Shown piece by piece: positions 8,914 through 18,785 of a stretch of DNA of 64,000 nt. A program made the position numbers and the translations under genes. Within the stretch, counting starts at the first letter, position 1. Each line of letters opens with the position of its first letter. The stretch covers positions 186,001-250,000 of the forward strand of contig NZ_JARXIA010000001.1 in assembly GCF_031127875.1 (NCBI RefSeq). The letters run 5' to 3'. This DNA is from Pelagicoccus sp. SDUM812005 (GTDB taxonomy: Bacteria > Verrucomicrobiota > Verrucomicrobiia > Opitutales > Opitutaceae). A model generated the notes under the pieces. The model was not told the DNA's origin. It saw nothing but the letters and a program-made list of their open reading frames with translations, and ran no database searches.

Positions 8914-10293
8914 ATGAGACTTGGTAGATCCTTTTCCTTGCTGATCGCTGCTGCCTTACCCTGCTTGGAGGGATGGGCTGCGGCAGACTTTTCAACGGAC
9001 GCTCCGGCTGACTGGGCAGTGGCGGACGCCATCGTGGAGGCGGTAGAGCTGCCGCGGATTCCGCAGCGAAGCGTTTCGATCGAGAGCTTTGGGGCGAAGT
9101 CGGGGAGCGTGGACGCTCGGCCGGCTATCCTCGCGGCGATCGAAGCCGCGAGCGCTGAAGGTGGAGGTCAGGTGGTGATCCCGCCCGGGGAGTGGCGGTG
9201 CCAGGGGCCGATCCATCTGCGAAGCCGGATCGAGCTACATATCTCGGAAGGGGCGACGTTGCTCTTTTCCGGCGAGGCGGCGAACTATTTGCCGGTGGTG
9301 AAAACGCGTTGGGAAGGAACGGAGCTCTATACTTATTCGCCGTTGATATACGCGCGGGACGTAGAGGATGTAGCGATTACGGGGACGGGAACGATCGATG
9401 GGAATGCGGAGAGCGAGTTCCTTGCTTGGTATACGAAAGCGGAAGCTGATGTCCATCGGCTACGGAAGATGGGCTTCGAAGGGGCTCCTGTGGAGGAGCG
9501 GCAATTTGGGGCGGGAACGTTCTTGCGTCCTCCAACGGTGCAGGTCTTTGGCGGCGAGCGTGTTTTTCTTTCTGGATACAAGGTGGTGAATTCGCCGTTT
9601 TGGGTGAATCACTTGGTTTACGTGAAGCACGCCACGGTGCGAAACTTGCGAATCGATAGCCACTTTCCGAACAACGATGGTATCGACGTGGAGTCGAGCT
9701 CGCTGGTCTTAGTGGAGGGCAACGTTTTTCGTACCGGGGACGATTCCGTGGTGATCAAGTCCGGTCGGGATCTGGATGGGCGCACGATTGGTATCCCCAG
9801 CACTCACATCGTGGTGCGCAACAACGATCTCGGAGGAGAGGACGGGATCGGGCTAGGCAGCGAAATGTCGGGTGGCATTAGCCATGTGTATTTCACGGAT
9901 AACGTTTTGCGCAGCGGCATGTCCGCCTTTCGTTTCAAGTCGAATCTAGACCGAGGCGGCTTGGTGGAAAAGATCCGCTTGCGCAATTTCGAGGTCGGTT
10001 CCTTCGACACGCTTTTTTGGTTTCAGTTGAACTATCCGAGCAAGCTGGGAGGCAATTTCCCTGCGACTTACCGGGATATCGTTTTCGAGGATATGACGGT
10101 TGAGAAGGTAAAGGTGGTCTTCGAGGCTCATGCTCCGCAGGCTTCGCCGTTGCGAGAGGTGCTGTTTAAGAACATTCGTATCGAGAGCGTGGATACTCCT
10201 TTTATCGTGGAGAACGCGGTCGGCCTAGAGTTTGAAAACGTGCAGCTGGGCTCGCAGGTTATCGAGGGTACGCTCAGTTGGCGGGAGCGTTAG
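8914..10293 (+). CDS. secreted GH28-family pectin hydrolase (variant active site)
   Basis: A 459-residue exported beta-helix protein of the polygalacturonase family. Residues 1-24 form the signal peptide (LLIAAALPCLEGWAAA). Family landmarks are IESFGAKSGSVDARPAILAA (start of the fold), NNDGIDVES (about 253-261, the NTD region), TGDDSVVIKSG (about 274-284, the DD pair) and SAFRFKSN (about 337-344, the RIK region). The segment that normally carries the catalytic-site His (GHG before the GSEMSGG stretch) reads GEDGIGLGSEMSGG, so that His is absent. The enzyme may therefore cleave an unusual uronan linkage or be impaired. It ends at a bidirectional terminator facing the DUF4861-GH105 gene, which probably acts on related substrates. 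Confidence 0.85.
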   Translation: MRLGRSFSLLIAAALPCLEGWAAADFSTDAPADWAVADAIVEAVELPRIPQRSVSIESFGAKSGSVDARPAILAAIEAASAEGGGQVVIPPGEWRCQGPIHLRSRIELHISEGATLLFSGEAANYLPVVKTRWEGTELYTYSPLIYARDVEDVAITGTGTIDGNAESEFLAWYTKAEADVHRLRKMGFEGAPVEERQFGAGTFLRPPTVQVFGGERVFLSGYKVVNSPFWVNHLVYVKHATVRNLRIDSHFPNNDGIDVESSSLVLVEGNVFRTGDDSVVIKSGRDLDGRTIGIPSTHIVVRNNDLGGEDGIGLGSEMSGGISHVYFTDNVLRSGMSAFRFKSNLDRGGLVEKIRLRNFEVGSFDTLFWFQLNYPSKLGGNFPATYRDIVFEDMTVEKVKVVFEAHAPQASPLREVLFKNIRIESVDTPFIVENAVGLEFENVQLGSQVIEGTLSWRER

Positions 10294-10298
10294 GTACG

Positions 10299-10328
10299 AA
10301 AAAGGGATGCCGGATGGCATCCCTTTTT
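10299..10328. terminator. bidirectional terminator between convergent genes
   Basis: A perfect 13-bp inverted repeat (10299-10311 with 10316-10328, loop GGAT) begins with five A and ends with five T. It can therefore stop transcripts from both the GH28 gene (plus) and the GH105 gene (minus). Confidence 0.9.
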
Positions 10329-10372
10329 GTGGATTGGAAATTGCGAGCTTTGTCGCTGGGGCGCGGATTGCG

Positions 10373-12811
10373 CTATTGGAGCAGCTTGCTGACTTCGAGT
10401 CCGGCGAGGATGAAGGGGCCAACTCCGTGGGGGCCGTTGTCGACGATCTCTTCGGTCATGTAGTAATGGAAGCTGCCGTCGCGGCCGAAGCCGAGTCCGG
10501 CTACCTTGCAGACGTCTTTTAGGCTGAGGGAACCGTCGGCGTGGAAGGTGATGAATTCGTCGATGATCCCTTGGTAGCCTTTGAGGACGGCGTCTTTGTA
10601 TTTGTCGGACAAATACCCTTCGTTGATGGCCTTTGCCATGAAGTAGACGAACATGGAGCTGGCGGAGGACTCGGTATAGTTGGCGGGATGTTCCGGCTTA
10701 TTGAGGACTTGGTACCAGGTTCCGGTCTCTGGGTCTTGGACGCCGAGGAGGGAATCGGCGACTTCTTCTATGAGCTTGACCATGGTTTTGCGCAGGTCCT
10801 TCTGGGATTCCGGAATGAAGTCCATGACGTCGACGAGGGCCATGCTGTACCAGCCGTAGCCGCGTCCCCAGAATTCTTCGGAGAGGCCGTTGGACGGATT
10901 GGCCCAGGACTGGGCTTTGGACTCGTCCCATCCGTGGTAGTAGAGGCCAGTCTTTGAGTCGCGCATGTGCTTGCGGGCGATTTCGAATTCGTGCACGGCG
11001 GTTTTCGTTTCCGCGCCGTTTTCGAAGAGCTGGCTGTAGTGGGCGAGGAAGGGCATGCCCATGTAGACCCCGTCGAGCCATAGCTGGCTGGGGTAGATTT
11101 GCTTGTGCCAGAAGGCGCCTTCCGAGGTGCGCGGATGATCTTCGAGCTGGGCGCGGAGGTGGTCGGAGGCGATCTTGTACTTTTGCTCCCCGGTGCGTTC
11201 CCAGAGGCGGAGCAGGTACTTGCCGGAGTTCACCATGTCGATGTTGTAGCTGCTCTTCTTGTAGCCGGTGATGGTTCCGTCGTCTTCGATGAAGGAGGCC
11301 ATGACCTTGTCCGCGTAGCTGCGCAGGTCGGCCCGTTGGGCGGCGGCGGCGGTGTCGTCGATGGCTTGCATGAGCAGGCCGGTGGTGTAGGTCCAGTTGG
11401 CGGCGCGTTCGCGGTCTGGATCGAAGTTGTCGAGGGCGAGGCCGTAGCCGAGGCGTTTCATTTCCGACTCGGACATTTGCAGGCTGTAGGCGAGGGCTCG
11501 TTCGGCGGTGAGGGCGCCTTGCTTGTTGGCGAGGTCGAGCGTAGTGACAACTTCCTTACGAACGGGGATGGTGAGCTTTTCCATTTGGCGGTCGAGGAAG
11601 GCGATAAAGTCCGCTTTGCTCTTGATGCCGTTGGGTTCCTTTTCCCAGGTGGAGCAGAAATAGTAGTCGTAGCCGGTGTTGCCGGTTTCGACTACGGCGA
11701 CGTAGTTCGCCTCGTCCTGGGTGACTGCTTCGAGGCTGCCTTTGCGGAAGAAGACGGCCATGCCGAGGTGGTCGTCGTTGAGGCTTTGCTTGCCCCAGCT
11801 GGCGATGTAGGTCCAGGCCCCGAAGTTGGAGATGTCGCGGTTGCCTTCGATGAGCTCGGTATTGGGGTGCTTGACGAGTCCGATGGCGATGGGGCCCGGG
11901 ACTTCGCTGTATTCAAGATCCACATGCACGAGGTGGCTGCCCGCTTTCATGGAGAGGGTGGCGTCGAGGTCGACCTTCTTGTCGGCGATTTCCCAACCCT
12001 TGTACTTGATAGTGAATGACGATTGGAGGTGGCCGTTTTCCTTGATGCTGGCGTCCCAGCCGTCGACTTCGGAGACGATGTCCACGCCTTTTCCGTTCCA
12101 GTGGCCGTAGCCGCCGGTGCCGAGGGACTTGCCGACCTTGAGGGTGTCCATGCCCCAGTCGGCCAGGTGGTGGTAGGACTCGAAACCGTCCTGGCCGATC
12201 TTGTGCAAGGCGAGCTCGTGCTGGGTCTTGCTGAAGATGTCGAAGCCGTTGCGCTTATCGAGGTAGATGCGGTAGGCGACTTTGTCGGACTCGATGCCGA
12301 GGCCTTCGTAGCGAATGTAGAGGGAGTGGTCCTTGTGTTGGGCGGGAGGGGTGAGGCTTTGCACGTTTTCGAAGCCGGTGCCGCCTTCGTAGACTTGGCC
12401 GACCCACTTGCCGCCTACCGCCCGGGAAATTTCGGCTTGGGTACGCTTGGGGAAGGCATTGGCGTTCGCCACGGCGGGAGCGACCAGGATTTCGATGTCG
12501 CGGCTTTGGCCGGGGGCGAAGTCGAGACCCACGAGGAAGCGGTCGTAGTCGCCGTCGCCGTCGTCGTCGACGGATTGGCTGGGAAGGGAGAGCTCTCCCT
12601 CCATGGCTACGAGCTGTCGGGCCCGTTCGTCCTGCTTGCGCAGGCCGAGGTCGAAGAGGTCGAAGGAGATGACTTCGTCCAGGCGCTGGTAGTCGCTGGG
12701 GTTGGTCAACTGCACGCTGGCGATCGCTTCGTTGGAGGAAAGGGCGGCCGTCGCAAGAGTCGGCGCCATGAGGCAAGCCAATGAAATGGCCTTACACGTG
12801 TTAGGTTTCAT
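10373..12811 (-). CDS. secreted DUF4861-GH105 fusion (unsaturated rhamnogalacturonyl hydrolase)
   Basis: An 812-residue exported protein. The signal peptide covers 1-23 (AISLACLMAPTLATAA). Residues about 28-415 match the DUF4861 type, a beta-rich domain found with pectin genes. Residues about 435-812 form an (alpha/alpha)6 GH105 domain, with SQLWLDGVYMG (Asp 580, position of the YteR catalytic Asp), GLYYHGWDES (His 626) and EEFWGRGYGW (648-654). GH105 enzymes remove the terminal 4,5-unsaturated uronic acid left by pectin or rhamnogalacturonan lyases. A DGDGDYD segment near residue 85 may bind Ca. The gene is convergent with the GH28 and divergent from the TonB receptor. The two domains usually occur as separate proteins, so this fusion may couple two steps. 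Confidence 0.85.
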   Translation of the reverse strand: MKPNTCKAISLACLMAPTLATAALSSNEAIASVQLTNPSDYQRLDEVISFDLFDLGLRKQDERARQLVAMEGELSLPSQSVDDDGDGDYDRFLVGLDFAPGQSRDIEILVAPAVANANAFPKRTQAEISRAVGGKWVGQVYEGGTGFENVQSLTPPAQHKDHSLYIRYEGLGIESDKVAYRIYLDKRNGFDIFSKTQHELALHKIGQDGFESYHHLADWGMDTLKVGKSLGTGGYGHWNGKGVDIVSEVDGWDASIKENGHLQSSFTIKYKGWEIADKKVDLDATLSMKAGSHLVHVDLEYSEVPGPIAIGLVKHPNTELIEGNRDISNFGAWTYIASWGKQSLNDDHLGMAVFFRKGSLEAVTQDEANYVAVVETGNTGYDYYFCSTWEKEPNGIKSKADFIAFLDRQMEKLTIPVRKEVVTTLDLANKQGALTAERALAYSLQMSESEMKRLGYGLALDNFDPDRERAANWTYTTGLLMQAIDDTAAAAQRADLRSYADKVMASFIEDDGTITGYKKSSYNIDMVNSGKYLLRLWERTGEQKYKIASDHLRAQLEDHPRTSEGAFWHKQIYPSQLWLDGVYMGMPFLAHYSQLFENGAETKTAVHEFEIARKHMRDSKTGLYYHGWDESKAQSWANPSNGLSEEFWGRGYGWYSMALVDVMDFIPESQKDLRKTMVKLIEEVADSLLGVQDPETGTWYQVLNKPEHPANYTESSASSMFVYFMAKAINEGYLSDKYKDAVLKGYQGIIDEFITFHADGSLSLKDVCKVAGLGFGRDGSFHYYMTEEIVDNGPHGVGPFILAGLEVSKLLQ

Positions 12812-13297
12812 GCTGTATTTTTAGGGTTCTGCTTTTTGGAAGTGGGGAGGGGGAACGCGGGAAAGGGGCTCAGCGAGTGTGCGTCTAGTGCGTCACGGGG
12901 TGATCTGAGTCGAAATGCTTTCTGTTTTCAATCGTTTTAGCGGACAAAATTTTTAGTTCCCAGTCGAAATGGGGCGAGGAGGGCGAGCCTGTTCGGAGTC
13001 ACTGAGCAACTGAGAGTTACACCGGGCAAGCAGGTGCGTTCGGCGCCTCGCGCTCCTTGCCGCTCCGTGCGACCACGCAGAATCTTCTTGTCGGATGTGT
13101 GTAAAACAGTTTTATGAAAAGTATAACAGTAACAAAATGAGGCTCGAGTTCTGAAAGCGCGAAAGCGTGGAGGGGCGCGGCTTCTATTGTTTTTCCACTA
13201 CCCAAAATCCCCAGGCGTTCCCTTTTTTTTGTAGCTGCGAGTTTGTATTTCCAGCGATCGAGGGAGGCTTGTTGAACCCCGAACAAGTTCATTCGTT
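12812..13297. promoter_or_regulatory. divergent intergenic control region (GH105 / TonB receptor)
   Basis: This 486-bp stretch between two divergent pectin genes has no credible gene. The 91-codon minus-strand ORF 13017-13292 lacks protein-like composition. Visible elements are an AT-rich block 13100-13140 with a near-palindrome TAAAACAGTTTTA (13102-13114), a direct repeat AGTCGAAATG (12909-12918 and 12963-12972), and GAACAAGTTC (13281-13290) just before the receptor ATG. Any of these could bind the LacI protein encoded at 17756, but none is proven. Confidence 0.35.
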
Positions 13298-16159
13298 ATG
13301 AAACCAGACTACACCCAAGATCGTTCCCAGCGGCTGCAGCGCTACAGCGTTGCCCTTTCGGCGTTCTGCTTCGGCGGCGCGCTTTCCCTTTCCCACGCTC
13401 AAGAGAGCGAGGAGGAGGTATTTACGCTTTCGCCCTTCGAAGTGACAGCTGACAGCGACCAGGGCTACCGGGCGACCAGCACGCTAGCGGGCAGTCGCCT
13501 CAACACTTCGCTCAAGGACACGGGGGCGGCGATTTCGGTTCTGACGGCGGAATTCATCGAGGACATCGGTGCCACGAGCATGAAGGACGTGATCCTCTAC
13601 TCGAACAATTCCGTGCCCGACTACGGGGATGCTGCTCCGAACTTCAACGGCAATCCCATGATCGGCAATGAGGAGTGGCAATTGCGGATCCGCGGTCTGC
13701 CGGCGAGCTACGCCCGCAACTACTTCGACTGGGAAACCTCATCGGACTTCTATAACGTGGAGCGCGTGGACCAGTCCCGCGGCCCAAACTCGATCCTATT
13801 CGGCTTCGGGTCGGCGGGCGGTATCGTCAATACAACTACGAAGTCGGCTTCCTTCGGCGATTTGAAGGACGAAGTCAGCTTTTCGGTAGGCAGCTGGGAT
13901 CGCTTGCGCGGTACGGTGGACTTGAACCGTGTGCTGGTGGAGGACGTCTTTGCCATCCGCCTGAATGCGATGACGGAGGACAGCGAAGGTTGGCGTAACT
14001 TCGAGAGCTACGAAGCGGATCGCCTGCACTTGGCGGCCCGTTGGAAACCAAGTGAGAAGTCGATGTTGAAAGCGGAGTTCGAGACCGGTAAGGTGGAAGA
14101 CAACGTGGCCCGGCCTTGGCTAGTGATTGACCAGGCATGGGCTTGGCGCGAAGCGGGACGCCCCACTTACGACGGGGCTCAATGGGACTGGCCGGTGAGC
14201 GATTCGATCCGCCAGACTTGGAGCGAGCACCTCGTCTACGTCGAGAACTCGGGCGAACTGATGAACTGGCAAAGCATGCCGTTCACCTATCTGGCGAACC
14301 AAAGCTGGGGCCACCTCGAGATGACGGAGGAGAACTTGCAGCTCTTTCCCTTCGAGACGAACCCTGGCGGTCCTGGTGCCCAGCGTTTCACGGATTATGA
14401 TACTTATACGGTCAACTACGAATTGCAGGCTTCCGACGATCTGTATTTGGATTTATCATACAATCACCAAAATAGCGAGTTTCTCGGCTACGATCCAAAT
14501 GGCGGAAACCTTTCCCGTTACGGCTACATGGGCGACGCCACAAATATCTGGGGCGATGCCAGCAACTGGCTGCCGACTTGGGACGCCAATCCTTACGCAG
14601 GGCAGCTTTACATCGAGAATAACTGGACACGCCGAACCAATACCACGGACATCGACAATCTGCGGGCTACGGCTGCCTACAGTTTCGAGACCGGTGAGTT
14701 CGCGAACCACCGTTTCGCGGTGATGGCCCAACGCTCTTGGCGCGAGTATTTGAATCGTGAGGACGCGGAAGTGTTCGAAGGCGCGCCTTTTGCGGTCGAT
14801 TGGGACGAAGCGAGCGGCTACGCGGAGTTCGACTCCAATCGCGTTTTCCGTCGCTACTATTTCGAGGAAGGAAACTCCAGAGATATCCGTGCCTCGAGCT
14901 GGCAAACGCCGATCGTAGGGATGGTTGATCCCGTTTCCGGCGCGAGCTTGACCTCGGGATGGGCGCCGAACCAAGAGATCAACAATTCCGACCAAACGCA
15001 GGACACCTTGCTGGCTGCCTTGCAGAGCTATTTCTTCGAGGGGGATCTTGTTACGACATTCGGATTCCGTAGCGACTCGCTCGACTATACGAGCTTCGGT
15101 TCGACTCGTGACAGCGGCGGTAGGTATATCCTTGATACGGCGAACGTAACAAAGGAGAGCTTCAGCGCCGACACCTCGACGATCGGCGCCGTCTATCACT
15201 TGACCGATAAGGTTTCGATCTATGCCAATAAGTCCAACACGCGTCAGCTTCCATCGGTGAACCAGAGGATTATCGGCGGAGGGCTGCCTCCTATGCCGGA
15301 AGGATCCGGCACCGACATCGGACTGAAATTCGACCTGATGGAGGGGAAGCTGTATGCGAACTTCAACTACTATGAAACGGACTACGAGAATACCTCGGAG
15401 TGGGGAAATATCCAGGCGGACGTTACGAATCGCAACAACACCTTCCTTCGGGCCTTTTTTAATTCCGACTTGATCACGGCTGCGGAGCGCGACGCGCGTA
15501 TCCTCGATGCGAATGCCTATCTCGAAGACCGCTTCTCCAAGGGGTGGGAGTTGGAGGTCATCGCCAATCCCACCGATAACTGGCGGGTTTCGTTCAACTT
15601 CTCCAAGACGGACGTCGTGAAGGACAATATCATGTCCGAAGTCGATGCCTGGGCGGCCGAGAACACGGCCTATTGGCTCGAGGTGGCGGGCGCCGACTAC
15701 AATTTTGGCGGCGGGGACTGGGATACGCTCGGCAACCATATCGGTTGGATGATGGACGGTATCGACGAGGCGACCTCCTTCAACGGCCAGCCGGCTCGGG
15801 GAGAGCGCGGCTACGGCACGAGCTTGTACACGAACTACAAGTTTAGCGAGGGCGGCTTGAAGGGACTTTATGTCGGCGGTGGCGCTCGCTATCAGGATAC
15901 GAACGTGATCGGCATGGTCGGCGGGGAGTTGATTGAAGGGGAAAACCTTTTCCTAACGGACTTTTCGGCTGGATACGAGTTCACTCGCGATCTTTTCGGG
16001 AAGCCAACGGATATCGAGATTCAGCTCAATGTATCCAATCTTCTAGACGAAGATCAGCACCAAGTTTACACGGTTGCCTGGTGGGATTCCAGTCGCCCCG
16101 AGCGCGTCGGTTTGCAGGAGCCACGCAAGGTGATGCTCACGACCCGCTTCTCCTTCTAG
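13298..16159 (+). CDS. TonB-dependent outer-membrane receptor
   Basis: A 953-residue outer-membrane beta-barrel importer. The signal peptide is about 1-35 (SVALSAFCFGGALSLSHAQ). A segment EVFTLSPFEVTAD (about 40-52), at the position of the TonB box, is typical of verrucomicrobial receptors. The plug domain follows (TSTLAGSRLNTSLKDTGAAI, then VDQSRGPNSILFG), then the barrel, ending in the aromatic-terminated strand RKVMLTTRFSF. Such receptors take up oligosaccharides using proton-motive force through TonB-ExbBD. It is the first gene of the galactan/pectin operon and sits 90 bp before the sugar symporter, so pectic galactan or uronan oligomers are the likely cargo (inferred). No SusD-like partner is present. 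Confidence 0.92.
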   Translation: MKPDYTQDRSQRLQRYSVALSAFCFGGALSLSHAQESEEEVFTLSPFEVTADSDQGYRATSTLAGSRLNTSLKDTGAAISVLTAEFIEDIGATSMKDVILYSNNSVPDYGDAAPNFNGNPMIGNEEWQLRIRGLPASYARNYFDWETSSDFYNVERVDQSRGPNSILFGFGSAGGIVNTTTKSASFGDLKDEVSFSVGSWDRLRGTVDLNRVLVEDVFAIRLNAMTEDSEGWRNFESYEADRLHLAARWKPSEKSMLKAEFETGKVEDNVARPWLVIDQAWAWREAGRPTYDGAQWDWPVSDSIRQTWSEHLVYVENSGELMNWQSMPFTYLANQSWGHLEMTEENLQLFPFETNPGGPGAQRFTDYDTYTVNYELQASDDLYLDLSYNHQNSEFLGYDPNGGNLSRYGYMGDATNIWGDASNWLPTWDANPYAGQLYIENNWTRRTNTTDIDNLRATAAYSFETGEFANHRFAVMAQRSWREYLNREDAEVFEGAPFAVDWDEASGYAEFDSNRVFRRYYFEEGNSRDIRASSWQTPIVGMVDPVSGASLTSGWAPNQEINNSDQTQDTLLAALQSYFFEGDLVTTFGFRSDSLDYTSFGSTRDSGGRYILDTANVTKESFSADTSTIGAVYHLTDKVSIYANKSNTRQLPSVNQRIIGGGLPPMPEGSGTDIGLKFDLMEGKLYANFNYYETDYENTSEWGNIQADVTNRNNTFLRAFFNSDLITAAERDARILDANAYLEDRFSKGWELEVIANPTDNWRVSFNFSKTDVVKDNIMSEVDAWAAENTAYWLEVAGADYNFGGGDWDTLGNHIGWMMDGIDEATSFNGQPARGERGYGTSLYTNYKFSEGGLKGLYVGGGARYQDTNVIGMVGGELIEGENLFLTDFSAGYEFTRDLFGKPTDIEIQLNVSNLLDEDQHQVYTVAWWDSSRPERVGLQEPRKVMLTTRFSF

Positions 16160-16249
16160 CTCGTTTTCAGGCAGGCAAATCCATTGACGGGGCGACAGCT
16201 GCGAGAGAGCATGCCGTCCCCATAGGCCCACTACGCACCGATACACAAG

Positions 16250-17749
16250 ATGTCAGAACTTAGCGATAATCCGGAACCCACCTTCGTCCCAGCGGCGACG
16301 CGCGTAAAGGGGGAGGGCGAGGACCGGGTGACCAAGGCCGAGGACAAGGTCAAGTTTAGCGAAAAGTCCGCCTTGGGCTTGGGATACTTTTCCCAGTTCT
16401 TCGGCAATATTGCGGTGAACAGCTTCGCGGTACCGGTCTATCAGATGACCTTGGCCTTGAATCCCGTATTGTTGGGAGTGGCCCTTTCAGTGCCGCGCCT
16501 ATGGGATGCGTTTACCGATCCCTTGATGGGCTTCGTGTCGGACAATTTGCATACCCGCTGGGGACGTCGCCGCCCCTTGATCGTGATCGGAGCGGTTCTG
16601 CAAGGCTTGGCCTTCGGCTTGATCTGGATGGTGCCGGGCGGTTTGAGCGAGAGTTGGATGGTCGGCTACCTGATCACTACGCTCATCATCTACTACACTT
16701 GCTACACGGTCTTCTCGGTTCCGCTGACGGCGTTGACCTTGGAGATGACCCCCGACTACAAGGAGCGCACGAGGGTGATGGCGTTTTGCGGCTTCTTCAG
16801 CAAGGTGGGCGAGGCTGGCTACCAGTGGTTGTTTTTCCTGGCGTCCCTGCCGTTCTTCATAACCGCCGCGAAATGGTGGGGGTCGTCGGAAGAGGAGCTT
16901 TTCGGCATTCGCGCCGTGGGCTGGCTGGTGGGGATCGTGATCCTGGCCGGTTTCGGCATGATACCCGGATTCTTCGTGAAGGAACGCTACTACGCGAAGG
17001 TTACCAGCAAGCAGAACAAGGTGAAGTTTTGGGTCTCGGTGAAGCATTCCCTGCGCAACCGAGCGTTTGTAGTGCTGATCTCGCTCACGGCTCTCCAGAT
17101 AGTGGCAGGCATGTTCGCTTCCAGCACGGACTATTACCTGATCGTTTACTACATGTTCGACGGCGATATCGCGGAAGGTTCTAAATGGAAGGGTATCCTC
17201 TCTACTGGATACGCGGTAGTGGGAATGCTTTCCTTGTATCCGGTCAATTGGCTGGCCAACAAGTTCGGCAAGCGTACCGCGCTCGCAATTATCTTCGGCA
17301 TGGTATTCGTGGGCTCGATTGGCAAGTGGGTGCTCTACACGCCCGGCAATCCTTGGAAGATCTTGATCGACCCGATCTTCTGCGGCCCGATCTGGATCGC
17401 CATTACGGTGCTGCTGCCGTCGATGGTGGCGGACGTTTGCGATGACGACGAATTGCGGCACGGGCAGCGCCGCGAAGGAATGTTTAGTTGCGTGTATCTT
17501 TGGGTGCAAAAGGTGGGCTACTCCGCCTCTATCCTCGGTATGGGCTTGGCTCTGCAGATCTCCGGGTTCAACGCGGAGCTCGGCGGCGAGCAGAGCGATG
17601 AGAGCATCCTGACGCTGCGGCTGTTCCTGTCGATCTCGACGGCGGTATGGGCCTTGCTCGCGATGGTGGTCCTCGTATTTTATCCCTTAACCAGACAGAA
17701 GGCCTACGACATTCGAGACGCCCTCGAAGAGCGACGCGGCGCTGTATAA
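16250..17749 (+). CDS. GPH-type MFS sugar:cation symporter
   Basis: A 499-residue inner-membrane transporter with about 12 hydrophobic segments. A cytoplasmic N-terminal tail of about 40 residues precedes the first (ALGLGYFSQFFGNIAVNSFAVPVYQM). The loop DAFTDPLMGFVSDNLHTRWGRRRPLI is the hallmark of the glycoside-pentoside-hexuronide (MelB/UidB-like) family, which imports glycosides with H+ or Na+. It lies between the TonB receptor and the LacI regulator. In this operon it probably carries galacto-oligosaccharides or uronides released in the periplasm to the cytoplasmic GH2. The substrate is an inference from context. Confidence 0.9.
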   Translation: MSELSDNPEPTFVPAATRVKGEGEDRVTKAEDKVKFSEKSALGLGYFSQFFGNIAVNSFAVPVYQMTLALNPVLLGVALSVPRLWDAFTDPLMGFVSDNLHTRWGRRRPLIVIGAVLQGLAFGLIWMVPGGLSESWMVGYLITTLIIYYTCYTVFSVPLTALTLEMTPDYKERTRVMAFCGFFSKVGEAGYQWLFFLASLPFFITAAKWWGSSEEELFGIRAVGWLVGIVILAGFGMIPGFFVKERYYAKVTSKQNKVKFWVSVKHSLRNRAFVVLISLTALQIVAGMFASSTDYYLIVYYMFDGDIAEGSKWKGILSTGYAVVGMLSLYPVNWLANKFGKRTALAIIFGMVFVGSIGKWVLYTPGNPWKILIDPIFCGPIWIAITVLLPSMVADVCDDDELRHGQRREGMFSCVYLWVQKVGYSASILGMGLALQISGFNAELGGEQSDESILTLRLFLSISTAVWALLAMVVLVFYPLTRQKAYDIRDALEERRGAV

Positions 17750-17755
17750 GCTGAG

Positions 17756-18748
17756 ATGAAGAAATCGGAAAAAGGTAGTTCGAAGGCGGATACGCCAGCA
17801 AAGAAGGTCACCATCTACGACCTCGCTAAGCATACAGGCTTTTCACCAGGCACGGTGAGTCGCGTGTTGAACAACCGTGACCGCGTGAAGCCTGAGACCC
17901 GCGACGCTATCCTCAAGGCAGCGAAGGAGCTGGACTTGAAGCCGCAGGTTTCGGTGCGCTCGCGCCAAGTGGCGATCTTGAGCGATCCGAAGTTCACGGA
18001 CCGGGTGGAAGGTTACGCGGCAACCCTGACGGCGCACCTTTCGTTCGCGTTCTCCAAGCGGAAGATCGGCGTCGTGTTGCCGACGGATCCTTTCGAGGAG
18101 TTGCCCGGATTGTTCCTCGATGGGATCGTGGCGGTGACCTACGATACGAAGCTGCTCGAATTTCTCAAAAGCATCGAGAAGCGCTTGCCTGTCGTCTACA
18201 TGGATAAGTTTGAGGTAACGGATAAGCAGTACCGAGTCTATTCGGACCACTACAATTCCGGCTACTTGGCGGCGAAGCATTTCATCGATTGCGGCAAGAA
18301 GCGACTCGCTTGCTTCGGCGGCGAAGGGCCGGGGTTTGCAGAACGCTTGAAAGGCTACCGAGCGGCGATCGAGGAGGCCGGGCTCGAGGTGGACGAGCGC
18401 TTGTTCGTGCCGGCAAGCTCTGGAAACGATCCTGCCGTGGTGACGCGCCTCGTGCGAAGCGGGGTGGATTGTATTTACGTTCCGGGTACGAGCTTACAAG
18501 CGATGGAGTGTATCCATTTGCTTAGCTACGTGATGGGGCTGCGCGTCCCGGAAGACATTTCGATTATCGGTGGCGAGAACGAGGGGATTTCGGAACTAAT
18601 CATTCCGCCGCTAACGGCTATCGAAGAACCGCTCCGCGATATGGCGGAGGCTGCTGTAACTATGTTGGATCGACTTACTCTGGGTGAGACTGTCGATACG
18701 CATTCAGTCAAAATGCCAGTCCGCTTGATCGAGCGCAATTCCGTGTGA
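17756..18748 (+). CDS. LacI-family transcriptional regulator
   Basis: A 330-residue DNA-binding sugar sensor. The helix-turn-helix is at about 18-45 (VTIYDLAKHTGFSPGTVSRVLNN, with the hinge helix DRVKPETRDAILKAAKELD). A periplasmic-binding-protein-like effector domain follows (VYMDKFEVTDKQYRVYSDHYNSGYLAAKHFI; ISIIGGENEGISELIIPPLTAIEEP). It starts 6 bp after the symporter stop and lies inside the operon it probably controls. The ligand is likely a galactan- or pectin-derived sugar. Candidate operators lie in 12812-13297. A 17-residue Lys/Ser-rich extension precedes the HTH. Confidence 0.9.
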   Translation: MKKSEKGSSKADTPAKKVTIYDLAKHTGFSPGTVSRVLNNRDRVKPETRDAILKAAKELDLKPQVSVRSRQVAILSDPKFTDRVEGYAATLTAHLSFAFSKRKIGVVLPTDPFEELPGLFLDGIVAVTYDTKLLEFLKSIEKRLPVVYMDKFEVTDKQYRVYSDHYNSGYLAAKHFIDCGKKRLACFGGEGPGFAERLKGYRAAIEEAGLEVDERLFVPASSGNDPAVVTRLVRSGVDCIYVPGTSLQAMECIHLLSYVMGLRVPEDISIIGGENEGISELIIPPLTAIEEPLRDMAEAAVTMLDRLTLGETVDTHSVKMPVRLIERNSV

Positions 18749-18785
18749 CGGGATCTCGAGGGCGGCTGCTGCTTTTTACAATACT

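Noticed and set aside
13017-13292. 91-codon minus-strand ORF before the TonB receptor
   Set aside because: No domain or signal and poor composition; it lies in the divergent promoter region.
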